Shown piece by piece: positions 47,185-56,431 of a stretch of 64,000 nt of DNA (its first letter is position 1; the number at the start of each line of letters is the position of its first letter). Source of the DNA: Klebsiella indica (lineage in GTDB: Bacteria; Pseudomonadota; Gammaproteobacteria; Enterobacterales; Enterobacteriaceae); assembly GCF_005860775.1 (NCBI RefSeq), contig NZ_VCHQ01000009.1:62001-126000 (forward strand). Reading direction: 5' to 3'. The notes beneath the pieces were generated by a model. That model was not told where the DNA came from. It searched no databases and saw only the letters and a program-made list of their open reading frames with translations. Made by a program: the position numbers and the translations under genes.

Positions 47185-47616
47185 TCAGTGCTGCTGCAGA
47201 ATTTTCAGGAAGTCCTGCTTATTCGATATCAAGGAGAGCGCCTTTGCGATGATCTCATCACTAAAGATCGAGGCAATATCTCTCAAAACATCAATATGTT
47301 CACTCTCTTTGGCGATAACGCCAATCGCAATAAACATTACGTTATTTCTGTCCCAGATCACGCCATCCGGAAACTGATAGATTTCGATGCCGGTTTTAAC
47401 AATGATGTTGGTTGCTGATTTAGGCAGATGCGGTAGCGTAATGCCATTACCTAAAAAGGTGGAGACCTGACGCTCTCTTTCACCAAGAAAAGCCACGCAA
47501 TCATCACTGACGTAACCTTTGGCCTTGAAATCAGCACCGATCATTGCCAGCACTTCCGCTTTGTTTTTCGCCTGGCACGACAGATGTAGATTATCTTGCG
47601 TAATATTATCGATCAT
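47185..47616 (-). CDS. Orphan PTS EIIA, mannitol/fructose type
   Basis: 143-residue single-domain PTS IIA protein of the fructose/mannitol class; His63 in NGITLPHLPKS is the expected phosphorylation site. No IIB or IIC gene accompanies it. Instead it overlaps the stop of an MFS sugar porter by 4 nt, so both are made from one mRNA. A regulatory role (phosphorylation-dependent control of the porter or metabolism) is an inference. Confidence 0.82.
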   Translation of the reverse strand: MIDNITQDNLHLSCQAKNKAEVLAMIGADFKAKGYVSDDCVAFLGERERQVSTFLGNGITLPHLPKSATNIIVKTGIEIYQFPDGVIWDRNNVMFIAIGVIAKESEHIDVLRDIASIFSDEIIAKALSLISNKQDFLKILQQH

Positions 47617-49052
47617 AACCCGCTTTCCTTCGTCGCAGTGTTGATTTGTGCATCGTATTTATTGGTGGACAGCTCTTCTTCGAGTTGCTCGAGCGATTTA
47701 TTTGATGTTTCGGGCAGAGCTGTTACTACAAAGATAATGGCCAGGTAGTTAATCGCGGCAAAAATCAGGAATACCGGCCCTAAACCAAGTTTGGCTTGTA
47801 ACAATGGGAACAGGTAGCTGACGATGGCATTCATAACCCACATGAAAAATACCGAAATGCCCATTGACAGCCCGCGAAATCTGAGCGGGAACAGTTCAGC
47901 TAATACCACCCAGGTGATAAATCCGAGGGTGCCCTGCATTACACCAACAAACAGTGCGCCAAGCAGCCAGATGGCCGTCGCTTTGATATCGCCAACAAGG
48001 GTGTAGTCGACGCCGGCAATGATAAGGTGCAGCGTGGCCATGATAGCAAAACCATAAATAATAATGGTTTTACGCTTAAACCGGTCAACGAGAAATAGCA
48101 CGCCAAATAACATTCCCCCCACGGAGAACACGCCATTAAGCACGTTGCAGATTAATGAGGTTCTTTCTGAGAATCCTGCGGTGCTCAGGATCTCTGTACC
48201 ATAGTACATAATGACGTTGACCCCGGTAGTCTGCTGTATGGCAGACCACACCACGCCGATCAGCAGAAGTTTAAAAATCCATGGCGTATGAATGATGGTC
48301 ACAAAGGCGTTTTGCGAAGTCAGCTTGTTGTCTTCCTCAGCCTTTATTAATGCTTTGATATCATTGAATTCCTTCACCGCACGTTCAAGGGGACGAATTT
48401 GTTTCAGTATTTCCAGCGCTTCTTCCTCGCGTTTTTTGCTGATTAACCAACGAGGGCTTTCCGGTGAACGCAACATGCCAACAAAGAGACAGATAGCCGG
48501 AATGGCCTGGACCATTAACATATATCGCCAGACATCAGGGAGATGCCCCCAGACGACGCCTATAATGGCGTTTATGGCAAAGGCGGCGAGTTGACCGACA
48601 ACAATTGCGACTTCATTTAACCCGGTCAGTCTACCGCGCATCTCTGTTGGCGCGACTTCGGAGATAAATGTTGGGGCGGTTACCGAGGCGCCGCCAACAG
48701 CGTAACCAAGAATAAAGCGAGAAATAAGGAGCACGGTAATATCGGGCGCAAAGGCGGACATCAGCGCGCCGATGAAAAAAAACAGTGATAAAAAGAGTAA
48801 GTACTTTCTTCTGCCAAAGAAATCTGCGAATTTCCCTCCGAAAACGCTGCCTAATGCGGCACCGATCAGCAACACGCTCATTACCAGACCTTCAGTCGTC
48901 GGGGTTAATGCCATATATTGCTTCAGTGAGGAAAATGCACCATTAATGACGCCAGTGTCATAACCGAATAGAAGGCCACCAAATGTTGCCACTAAGGTTA
49001 TTTGGTGTAGTCGCTTTCTCTGTTGTAGGTTCAGATTCATAATAAGAGACAT
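47613..49052 (-). CDS. MFS sugar porter (XylE/IolT-like)
   Basis: 479-residue, 12-TM proton-sugar symporter. Sugar-porter signatures are visible: GYDTGVINGAF in TM1, the D-FGRRKYL loop after TM2, PESPRWLI before the central loop, QQTTGVNVIMYYG in TM7, and PETSNKSLEQLEEEL at the end. The start at 49052 (MSLIMNLN) has AAGG upstream; the open frame begins 57 nt earlier without similarity. Substrate unknown (pentose, hexose or inositol are possible). First gene of the pair with the IIA protein. Confidence 0.85.
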   Translation of the reverse strand: MSLIMNLNLQQRKRLHQITLVATFGGLLFGYDTGVINGAFSSLKQYMALTPTTEGLVMSVLLIGAALGSVFGGKFADFFGRRKYLLFLSLFFFIGALMSAFAPDITVLLISRFILGYAVGGASVTAPTFISEVAPTEMRGRLTGLNEVAIVVGQLAAFAINAIIGVVWGHLPDVWRYMLMVQAIPAICLFVGMLRSPESPRWLISKKREEEALEILKQIRPLERAVKEFNDIKALIKAEEDNKLTSQNAFVTIIHTPWIFKLLLIGVVWSAIQQTTGVNVIMYYGTEILSTAGFSERTSLICNVLNGVFSVGGMLFGVLFLVDRFKRKTIIIYGFAIMATLHLIIAGVDYTLVGDIKATAIWLLGALFVGVMQGTLGFITWVVLAELFPLRFRGLSMGISVFFMWVMNAIVSYLFPLLQAKLGLGPVFLIFAAINYLAIIFVVTALPETSNKSLEQLEEELSTNKYDAQINTATKESGL

Positions 49053-49901
49053 TTTTATACCTTTTGTTTTGATTAACGGCGCGAGATAAAAATGCGTCAT
49101 CCCAGTCACGTTGCGTATGACTGTTATGAAACGATTTTTTGTTCCTGGTGCTACTATTTAGCGCTTACGGCAAGACGCTAAATAAAACCGGTCAAAGAGG
49201 TTTTGTATTGATCAATAATAAATCATCAGTATGTGCGATGTTCTCCGGTGGGTTGGTGTTTACACTATCCCCGGCAGATTCCTGATACCAACAGATGTGG
49301 GGATAACAAAAAACCGTATCCGTTGTACCTATAACGCCTGCGCTCACTTTCTTCATCACATCCTCCGGGGGGTAAGGATTTCTGCTTCACCAGTAAGGTG
49401 CCCAGCGTGCATGTAATCAGGGATATTATTGCCACTATTAATGAAATGTAAATGCAAATAGATCACATTTTGAAAATTTCATTTCGATTTTGCCGCACAA
49501 AGAATATGTTATCTTTATCCTGCCAAAAGGGGTTTTTTTATAATTAATTGATATGCAAAGTGATTTTTTTCATTTCAGCCAACTCTAAAATTCCGCAATA
49601 GTTAAACGAAATGTTAAAATTATGATACGTGTCACATTTGAGAATGTACTCCATTATGAAATTTATATTCCATTGTTGTATTTATTTTAATTTTTGTTCG
49701 ATTTTTGAGACATCCTGGAGAAGGGAGCGGTGAGGGAATGCGTCCATGCCAGCCTGTCATCAGGCGACGTTTTTTTCACGCCGTTTATGTGGTTATTCGC
49801 GTCATCCTTTTTAGTGTCTGAGTGTTGTCTGACCCGAATGCCCAGTCCATCATTATGCATGTTGTAAGTAACTCTGCGGGCCAGACTCTGAGGAGAATAA
49901 A
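49053..49901. other. AT-rich intergenic region without a supported gene
   Basis: Holds the promoter side of the sugar-porter operon. An inverted repeat ATTTAGCG-N12-CGCTAAAT at 49156-49183, about 105 nt before the porter start, could be an operator. A 61-codon frame at 49231-49416 has no protein-like composition. 49440-49720 is strongly AT-rich with runs of T, like H-NS-silenced upstream DNA. I see no gene here. Confidence 0.5.
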
Positions 49902-50008
49902 ATGTCCACCGTGTTACGCCTGGTATTGTCAGCTTAATCCGTTATTCCATCAGGCGTAAAGGGTATGACCAGCCTGGAGGGCGCAATATAAAACATCAGA
50001 GTGGACAT
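49902..50008 (+). other. Nested inverted repeats with a mini-ORF, possible small RNA
   Basis: ATGTCCAC (49902-49909) pairs with GTGGACAT (50001-50008), and inside it TTACGCCTG (49914-49922) pairs with CAGGCGTAA (49951-49959); both stems are perfect. The ATG at 49902 opens an 11-codon frame (MSTVLRLVLSA, stop 49935-49937) with AGGAG at ideal spacing. It is not next to any plus-strand gene. Structured RNA, leader peptide or repeat remnant are all possible. The adjacent 50009-50129 holds short palindromes only. Confidence 0.35.
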
Positions 50009-50129
50009 GTAATATGTGGGGATAATTGGCTGGCGCTGCTTATGAATCGCCCTGAAGGGCGTTCACCACGCAAAGTGTTTGCCTGTGCGCCGCGAGCGCC
50101 GACGGCGCGCAGAAAACAGGCCATATGAA

Positions 50130-50591
50130 TTAGAAGTATCTGGCGTTTTTTATCAGTAAATTGCAGAGAGCCGTAAATTCATCCTCTGGCATGCGTTGTT
50201 GCAAATTGCAAAGGAATTCCTGGTAAACATTCCATTCCAGCGCTAATTGCGCTTTTGCTTCAGTCGTCAGTTGCAAATGAATTATTCGCCGATCTTGCTG
50301 GCTTTTAAAACGGCAAATCATGTTACGTTGTTCCAGTTTACTGACCATGGCACTGGCCGAGGATGTTTTTACCGAAACTTTTTGTGCCAGTTCTTTTAAA
50401 CTCAATGGCCCATCGCGCAGCGCATTAATATAGTAATATTCATTCCAGCTAATATTTCCTATCGGGGTTTGTTGATCATAACGACGCCAGAAGTCAAGTA
50501 ACGACCGGCTTAGCCGTAACAACGCCTGCTCTGTTTTTATGAAGTCGATTGATTCCGGTGCATCAGGTTTTAATTCAGTCATTTTTTTCAT
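50130..50591 (-). CDS. MarR-family regulator
   Basis: 153-residue MarR-type winged-helix protein: GPLSKELAQKVSVKTSSAS-like recognition region (LSLKELAQKVSVKTSSASA), then the wing with QDRRIIHLQLT. The likely target is the adjacent permease/deaminase operon, which is transcribed away from it across a 683-bp gap containing a perfect palindrome. Effector unknown; purines are a reasonable guess from context. Confidence 0.85.
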   Translation of the reverse strand: MKKMTELKPDAPESIDFIKTEQALLRLSRSLLDFWRRYDQQTPIGNISWNEYYYINALRDGPLSLKELAQKVSVKTSSASAMVSKLEQRNMICRFKSQQDRRIIHLQLTTEAKAQLALEWNVYQEFLCNLQQRMPEDEFTALCNLLIKNARYF

Positions 50592-51274
50592 CTTATTGCA
50601 TGCTTCGTCATTTTATAAGGCCATTAGCAACAGATTAAAGTAATATCCATAATATATAGCGTTTTATCCTACCATGTGGGCGGTGGTACTCAAATTAAAA
50701 AATAAAAAAAGTCGCACAAAAAATAAATCCCATTCAGGAACGGGTAAGTTGTCGATGACAAGGCGTTGTGAGGACGCTCAGGCTATCTCCCTCATCGTTC
50801 AGATTACGGATGCCCTGGCGAGGGCGCCTGAACGCCGCTCGTCGTCACTGGGGAATCCACGCAAATCCTTTCAGCATACCGCCAGGATTATTTTATAAAA
50901 TAATTCAATAAGATAAATGCAACTTTTCGACGTTGTCGATAATTATTCAGAGGGGACACAGCGTGACAGGGAAAAATAAACCGAGAGTCAAACTATGACG
51001 GTACGTAAAACTGAGATCGTCCGATCCACGAAGTAGGGGCGTGAAAATGCGGCCTGTTCTATCATTTTTACTATTAATAATAGTTAGACTAACTAACTTT
51101 TGATTAAAATCAAAATATTCCGAAAGGTAAGGGTGCTAAAAGTGGTCGGCCTACTGTTATCACGCGATGTTAACTTCAACGGTAGGTGTGTAACCAGCCA
51201 CACAGTATCCATCTGTGAGCCTTTGGCGCTCTTGTCCATCAGCTTTAGTTTGCTCGTTATACGGAGTAAATAAT
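50592..51274. other. Long intergenic region upstream of the purine permease
   Basis: No supported gene. A 74-codon frame at 50674-50898 has unconvincing composition and overlaps short inverted segments. The right half holds the palindrome at 51081-51095 and about 180 nt of leader before the permease. No purine riboswitch or PurR box was recognised. Confidence 0.5.
51081..51095. promoter_or_regulatory. Palindromic operator, MarR-type candidate
   Basis: TAGTTAG-A-CTAACTA is a perfect 15-bp inverted repeat in AT-rich DNA about 180 nt upstream of the permease start, of the size and form bound by MarR dimers. Confidence 0.5.
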
Positions 51275-52603
51275 ATGTCCGAAACAGCCACTAAGAGATC
51301 GGATCCACGTTCTTTTCTGGATCGCTGGTTTTCCCTTAAAGAAAAAGGTACCTGTGTTAAAACCGAACTGATAGCCAGTTTCACAACGTTTCTAACGATG
51401 GTTTATGTGATTTTCGTGAACCCGCAAATTTTGTCACATGCCGGGATGAACGAGCAGGCGGTATTTGTCACAACCTGTATGATTACGGCTATTGGTTGCA
51501 TTTTGATGGGGCTAATTGCGAAGTTACCGATAGCGCTTGCGCCGGGGATGGGGATCAACGCTTATTTCGCGTTTGTGCTCGCCGGAGGCATGGGGCTTTC
51601 ATGGCAAACAGGAATGGCTATTATTTTTCTTGGCGCCAGCGGTTTTTTTCTTTTATCGCTATTTCGCGTTCGTTACTGGATGGTTGCCAATATACCTCTT
51701 TCACTACGTATTGGCATCGGTAGTGGCTGCGGATTACTCATTGCACTGATAGGCTTGCATAACGCCGGTATTATTGTTGCCAATCCGGATACAATGGTGA
51801 CCATTGGCGATGTTAAATCTATTCCTTTCGCACTGAGCGCACTGGGTTTTCTCCTGATATGCATATTCGCATACCGTGGACTTCATGCCGCCATCCTTAT
51901 CTCTTTCGTCGTAATCACTCTCATCGGTTGGTTGCTTGGTGATGTAACGTATCAGGGGATCGCCAGTTTACCGCCTGATATTTCCCCGGTTTTTGGCCAG
52001 CTTGATTTGGCTGGCGCGCTCGATATTTCGTTAGTGGGTATCATCATTTCAGTCATGCTTATCAACCTTTTTGAGTCATCCGGAACGCTAATTGCCGTTA
52101 CCGATAAAGCGGGTCTGGCCGATCGGCAAGGGCGGTATCCAAATCAACAAAAATCACTCTATATCGACAGTGTCTGTTCCATGGGCGGGGCCTTTATGGG
52201 AACGTCCGCGGTCACCGCTTACATTGAAAGCGCGTCCGGTGTTGCCGTGGGGGGGCGAAGCGGGCTGATGGCCGTTGGTGTCGGGGTATTATTTTTGCTG
52301 GCAATGTTTTTTTCCCCGTTGGCAAAAATGGTACCGGCATATGCCACCGCCGGCGCACTCATTTACGTCGGGGTGTTAATGGTGGCGGAACTGGTGCGCG
52401 TGCAGTGGGAGGATCTTACTGAAGCCGTGCCGGCATTTGTTGCAACGGTGATGATGCCTTTTTCATTCACGATTACCGAGGGCATTGCGACGGGGTTTAT
52501 TGCTTATGCGGCAATGAAGCTGGGAGCAGGCCGTTGGCGTGAAATCTCGTTATGTACTGCGATTATGACCGTGCTGTTCCTTGTCCGTTATGTCTTTCTG
52601 TAA
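51275..52603 (+). CDS. Purine permease, AzgA/AdeP-type NCS2
   Basis: 442-residue permease of the adenine/guanine/hypoxanthine (AzgA-like, PurP/GhxP) group with about 13 transmembrane segments. Landmarks: TFLTMVYVIFVNPQIL in TM1, ALAPGMGINAYFAF, and the NLFESSGTL segment. The ATG at 51275 follows CGGAG; the longer frame upstream is unrelated. Adenine is the likely substrate because two adenine-deaminase-family genes follow directly. Confidence 0.88.
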   Translation: MSETATKRSDPRSFLDRWFSLKEKGTCVKTELIASFTTFLTMVYVIFVNPQILSHAGMNEQAVFVTTCMITAIGCILMGLIAKLPIALAPGMGINAYFAFVLAGGMGLSWQTGMAIIFLGASGFFLLSLFRVRYWMVANIPLSLRIGIGSGCGLLIALIGLHNAGIIVANPDTMVTIGDVKSIPFALSALGFLLICIFAYRGLHAAILISFVVITLIGWLLGDVTYQGIASLPPDISPVFGQLDLAGALDISLVGIIISVMLINLFESSGTLIAVTDKAGLADRQGRYPNQQKSLYIDSVCSMGGAFMGTSAVTAYIESASGVAVGGRSGLMAVGVGVLFLLAMFFSPLAKMVPAYATAGALIYVGVLMVAELVRVQWEDLTEAVPAFVATVMMPFSFTITEGIATGFIAYAAMKLGAGRWREISLCTAIMTVLFLVRYVFL

Positions 52604-52617
52604 ATGGAGACGTTGTT

Positions 52618-54396
52618 ATGATTAAAGAAAATTTAGCTGACTTGATTGACGCCGGCGCAGGTAAAATTCCGGCGGATATCGTAATCTGTGGCGGTTTGCT
52701 TGTGAATGTCACCTCATCAGAAATTTATCCTGCTGATGTGGCGATATATCGATCTCGTATTGTCGCAACTGGCGATGTCGGGGACTATATTGGGCCGAAT
52801 ACTCAGCGAATTGATGCCACAAATAAGTATCTGGTTCCCGGCCTGATCGATGGTCATTTACATATTGAGTGCAGCAAACTGTCAATGACCAGCTTTGCTA
52901 AAGCCGTTATTCCTCATGGCACGACCAGTATTGTATCCGGGCTGGATCAGTACCTGATTACCGCGGGGCTGGATGGTGTGCGCGAAGTGCTGAATGAAAT
53001 CCAGCAGGGGCCTTTAAAGGTCTTCTGGGGGCTGCCGTACACAATGCCTTACACGCTGCCAAAGTCCAATGTCGGTTTTAACATTACCGGAGAAACGCAC
53101 GCGGAAGTCCAAAAATGGCCAGAAGTGTATGGCGTCTGGGAAACGGTCTCTGAATTTGTTGAAAATCAGGATCCTGATGTTCTTAAGGCCATTGAACTGG
53201 CCGGTGAAAACCGGTTGCCTGTCTTTGGCTGCGCGCCGATGTGTCGCGGTAAGCGCCTGAATGCTATTCTGAGCGCAGGTCTGAGGCTGGACCACGAGAG
53301 TTACACACATGAAGAGGCGCTGGAAAAGATCCGAAAAGGGATGTACATGCTGATTCGCGAATCCTCGATCTCGCATTTTCTTCATGAAAACATGAAAGTG
53401 GTGACGCACCTGAATCCGCGTCTGGCGCGTCGTATCAGTTTCTGTACCGATGATGTGACGGCCTCTGACATTCTGGCGAATGGTCATATGGATAAACTGG
53501 TTCGAATGGCCATTGCCGCTGGGGTTGACCCCTTGACAGCAATACAGATGGGGTCGATTAACAGTGCTGAGGCGTATCGTATCGATCATCTGGTTGGTTC
53601 TATTTCTCCAGGACGTATTGCCGATATTCTGCTCGTCAATGATTTGCGATTGTTTGACATTGAGACCGTGATTGCTAAAGGCAAGCTGACGGTGGTTAAC
53701 GGTAAGATGGTATGGGATTTGTCCCCGCCGAAACGCAGTGCAACGCTTTTGCAAAGCATAAAATTGCCGGCTGTTAGTGCGGAAGAGATGAAGCTGTATA
53801 CCTCACTGCAAGCGGACAAGGTTAAAGCCCTTTCTATGGAAGTCGCGTTTGACGTGCCTTTTGTCCGGACGCGTCGGGATGTCATTCTGAATGTTGATGC
53901 TGGCGTTGTCTTACCCGATTTGCAGCAGGATGTTTTGTACGCCGCAGTTGTAGAACGTTTTGGTAAAACGCAGAACAGACCCATAGCGTTGGTATCCGGC
54001 TGGAAACTGAAAGCCGGTGCGATGGCGAGTTCGTGTGCGCCGGATGATAACAACGTGGTCTGCATCGGGACCAATTCTGACGATATGGCATTGGCTATCA
54101 ACCACCTTGCAGAACAGGGGGGAGGTCAGGTCATTGTTCGCGACGGGCAAATACTGGGTTTCCTGCCCTTGCCGATCTGCGGCATCGTTTCAGATTTGGA
54201 TCCGCAGGCAATGGCCGATGAAGAAGCCCGACTGCTGAATATCGCCCGCGAGTTAGGTTGCGATTTGCCCGATCCCATATTTTATATGTCCTGCCTGCAA
54301 ATCACCTCTATTCCGGATTACGCCATGACTGATGTTGGCGCGATTGATTATGCAACACTGAAACCCTTTGATCCGATACTCGAGGCTGCCGAATAA
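52618..54396 (+). CDS. Adenine-deaminase-like amidohydrolase with altered active site
   Basis: 592-residue protein of the AdeC family, collinear with its neighbour and E. coli Ade. It keeps the first metal motif (DGHLHIE, His80/His82), the DHES segment and the CTDD aspartate. It lacks DPHEIxN (replaced by SGLDQYL at about 108-114), has Cys205 where adenine deaminases have His (FGCAPM for DGHSPG), and has PDDNN (475-479) for HDSHN. It may act on another substrate or metal, or be a partner subunit. TGGAGA precedes the ATG; 14 nt after the permease. Confidence 0.8.
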   Translation: MIKENLADLIDAGAGKIPADIVICGGLLVNVTSSEIYPADVAIYRSRIVATGDVGDYIGPNTQRIDATNKYLVPGLIDGHLHIECSKLSMTSFAKAVIPHGTTSIVSGLDQYLITAGLDGVREVLNEIQQGPLKVFWGLPYTMPYTLPKSNVGFNITGETHAEVQKWPEVYGVWETVSEFVENQDPDVLKAIELAGENRLPVFGCAPMCRGKRLNAILSAGLRLDHESYTHEEALEKIRKGMYMLIRESSISHFLHENMKVVTHLNPRLARRISFCTDDVTASDILANGHMDKLVRMAIAAGVDPLTAIQMGSINSAEAYRIDHLVGSISPGRIADILLVNDLRLFDIETVIAKGKLTVVNGKMVWDLSPPKRSATLLQSIKLPAVSAEEMKLYTSLQADKVKALSMEVAFDVPFVRTRRDVILNVDAGVVLPDLQQDVLYAAVVERFGKTQNRPIALVSGWKLKAGAMASSCAPDDNNVVCIGTNSDDMALAINHLAEQGGGQVIVRDGQILGFLPLPICGIVSDLDPQAMADEEARLLNIARELGCDLPDPIFYMSCLQITSIPDYAMTDVGAIDYATLKPFDPILEAAE

Positions 54397-54406
54397 GCTT
54401 GACACA

Positions 54407-54434
54407 ATACTGCACCTTTCATCCGGTGCAGTAT
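54407..54434 (+). other. Hairpin between the two deaminase genes
   Basis: ATACTGCACC/GGTGCAGTAT, a perfect 10-bp stem with an 8-nt loop, 10 nt after the first deaminase stop and 30 nt before the next start. No T run; probably a processing or stability element, possibly lowering expression of the second gene. Confidence 0.5.
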
Positions 54435-54463
54435 GTCGCAATTATTCTTAAAGGGGATAATAA

Positions 54464-56203
54464 ATGGGTAAGCAGAATGATTTAGCCGCATTGATTGATA
54501 TGGCTGCGGGACGAGCGCCGGTAGATTTACTCATTATCAATTGTAAGATAGTCGATGTTTTTACCCAAAGCCTGTGCGATGGTCCGCTGGCGATTGGTAT
54601 GGGCAAGATAATCGGCATTGGCGAATATCACGCCCGAAAAACACTGGATGCAAAAGGGGGGTATATTCTGCCAGGTCTGATAGACGGACATGTGCATATT
54701 GAGTCTTCGTCGTTGATCCCTTCACAGTTCGCCCGCTGTATCTTGCCTCATGGTACAACCACGATTATTGCTGATCCGCACGAGATCGCTAATGTCTGCG
54801 GATTAGAGGGTATCCGTTACATGCTGGATGCCTCACGAAACCTGCCTTTGAATGTCAGGATGATGTTGCCCTCCTGCGTTCCCGCCACGCCGTTTGAGGA
54901 ATCCGGCGCTGAATTGTTGGCGCATGATCTGGAGATATTAATCACTGACCCCGGCGTTCACGGTCTGGGAGAAGTGATGGATTATCCGGGGGTAATTAAT
55001 AATGCAGAAAAGGTCATCAATAAACTGACGATGGCGCAGCGCTATAATCGTGTTATTGATGGTCACAGCCCCGGAGTGAAAGGGCGGGAACTGACTGCCT
55101 ATGCAATGGGCGGCGTGATGACGGACCATGAGTGCAGTTCACTGGAGGAAATGCAGGACAGGCTGCGTCTGGGCATGTATGTTCTGATTCGTGAAGGCTC
55201 TGCCTGCAAAGATCTGCTCTTGCTTGTACCCGGACTGACGCCGGCAAACGCCAGACGCTGCGTTTTGTGTACCGATGACAGAGAGCCGGCGGATATCCTG
55301 GCGACCGGACATATTAATAAAAGTTTGAGGCTGGCAGTAAAAGCGGGGGTTGATCCATTGCTGGCTGTCACATTAGCGACGTTGAATGCAGCCGAATGTT
55401 ATCGACTGACAGGTAAGGGCGCTATTGCGCCGGGATACGATGCCGATTTACTGATCGTGGACAATCTGACGGAATTCGCCGCCCGACATGTGTTGATTGA
55501 GGGAGAGGAAATCGCGCAAAACGGTAAGCTGTTAGTTGAATTGCCGGATTATGTTGCCGAGACCGTCCTCAATACGGTGCGCCTGGCGCCGATTGGCATG
55601 GATGAGCTGACATTGCCTCTGACCAGTCAACAGGTGAGGGCGATTGGCGTCAAGCCCGGGAGCGTACTGACTGATTCACTAACGCTGACCGTGGTGCCGG
55701 ATGACAACGGATGTTTCGATCCAAAACTCAATCCGGGCCTGAACAAGCTTGCCGTGATTGAGCGCCATCATGCATCAGGCAATATCGGTTTGGGTATACT
55801 GGCGAATTATGGCCTGAAAAACGGCGCTATCGCCACGACAGTCGCGCATGACTCACATAACCTGGTTGTAGTCGGCGATAATGATGCCGATATGCTGGCC
55901 GCGATTGAGGATATAAAAAAGATGGGCGGAGGGTTTACGTTGTGTCAGGCGGGAAAGGTTCTGGCGCACTTGCCGCTTCCTGTGGGCGGATTAATGTCTG
56001 AGAAAAGTGCGGTAGAGGTTGCCGCCCGGATGGAGCATATGCTCTGTCTGGCTAAGAAAACATTCGGCATCAATGAGGATATACAGCCACTTATGACGCT
56101 GGTTTTTATGACTCTGCCGGTTATTCCTGCCTTAAAACTGACGTCCACCGGGCTTTTTGACGTTACCCGTTTTGCCAGGGTTGAGGTTTGCTTGCCTGAG
56201 TAA
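54464..56203 (+). CDS. Adenine deaminase
   Basis: Hydrolyses adenine to hypoxanthine and ammonia, which could then enter the hpx pathway. 579 residues, AdeC family. All characteristic motifs are present: DGHVHIESS (His76/His78), ADPHEIAN (103-110), DGHSPG (His201), DHECSS, CTDD and AHDSHNLVV (462-466), plus VIPALKLTSTGLFD at the end. AAAGGGG precedes the ATG. It is probably the catalytically competent member of the tandem pair. Confidence 0.9.
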   Translation: MGKQNDLAALIDMAAGRAPVDLLIINCKIVDVFTQSLCDGPLAIGMGKIIGIGEYHARKTLDAKGGYILPGLIDGHVHIESSSLIPSQFARCILPHGTTTIIADPHEIANVCGLEGIRYMLDASRNLPLNVRMMLPSCVPATPFEESGAELLAHDLEILITDPGVHGLGEVMDYPGVINNAEKVINKLTMAQRYNRVIDGHSPGVKGRELTAYAMGGVMTDHECSSLEEMQDRLRLGMYVLIREGSACKDLLLLVPGLTPANARRCVLCTDDREPADILATGHINKSLRLAVKAGVDPLLAVTLATLNAAECYRLTGKGAIAPGYDADLLIVDNLTEFAARHVLIEGEEIAQNGKLLVELPDYVAETVLNTVRLAPIGMDELTLPLTSQQVRAIGVKPGSVLTDSLTLTVVPDDNGCFDPKLNPGLNKLAVIERHHASGNIGLGILANYGLKNGAIATTVAHDSHNLVVVGDNDADMLAAIEDIKKMGGGFTLCQAGKVLAHLPLPVGGLMSEKSAVEVAARMEHMLCLAKKTFGINEDIQPLMTLVFMTLPVIPALKLTSTGLFDVTRFARVEVCLPE

Positions 56204-56230
56204 ACGCTGTTCATCATGTGGCTATTTAAT

Positions 56231-56250
56231 AAACGGCCTGCAGGCCGTTT
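56231..56250. terminator. Palindromic hairpin after adenine deaminase
   Basis: AAACGGCCTGCAGGCCGTTT, a perfect 20-nt palindrome, lies 27 nt after the stop. A second hairpin, CGGGTAA-GGCG-TTACCCG, follows at 56354-56371. Neither has a strong T run, but the pair separates the adenine operon from the convergent LysR gene. Confidence 0.55.
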
Positions 56251-56431
56251 CCGATTGTTGACAAAGTACGCGCTTGCCGAATTGCCCGACAGCGCGTCGA
56301 GTATGCGATCTTTCCGCAAATGCATAATGGGATAACATTGTGATTTTCCCGACCGGGTAAGGCGTTACCCGCCGCCCGGCGGAAAGGTCTGCACATTCAC
56401 TGTTACGTGAAATTTTCGTAATGGTGCGGTC

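Noticed and set aside
49231-49416. 61-codon frame upstream of the sugar porter
   Set aside because: No ribosome site, mixed composition and no recognisable family.
50674-50898. 74-codon frame between marR and the permease
   Set aside because: Low-complexity lysine-rich start, no ribosome site and short inverted segments inside; no support as a gene.
54407-54434. TGCACC...GGTGCA as an NtrC site
   Set aside because: The half sites are separated by 8 nt, giving 20 bp instead of the required 17; it is better explained as an RNA hairpin.
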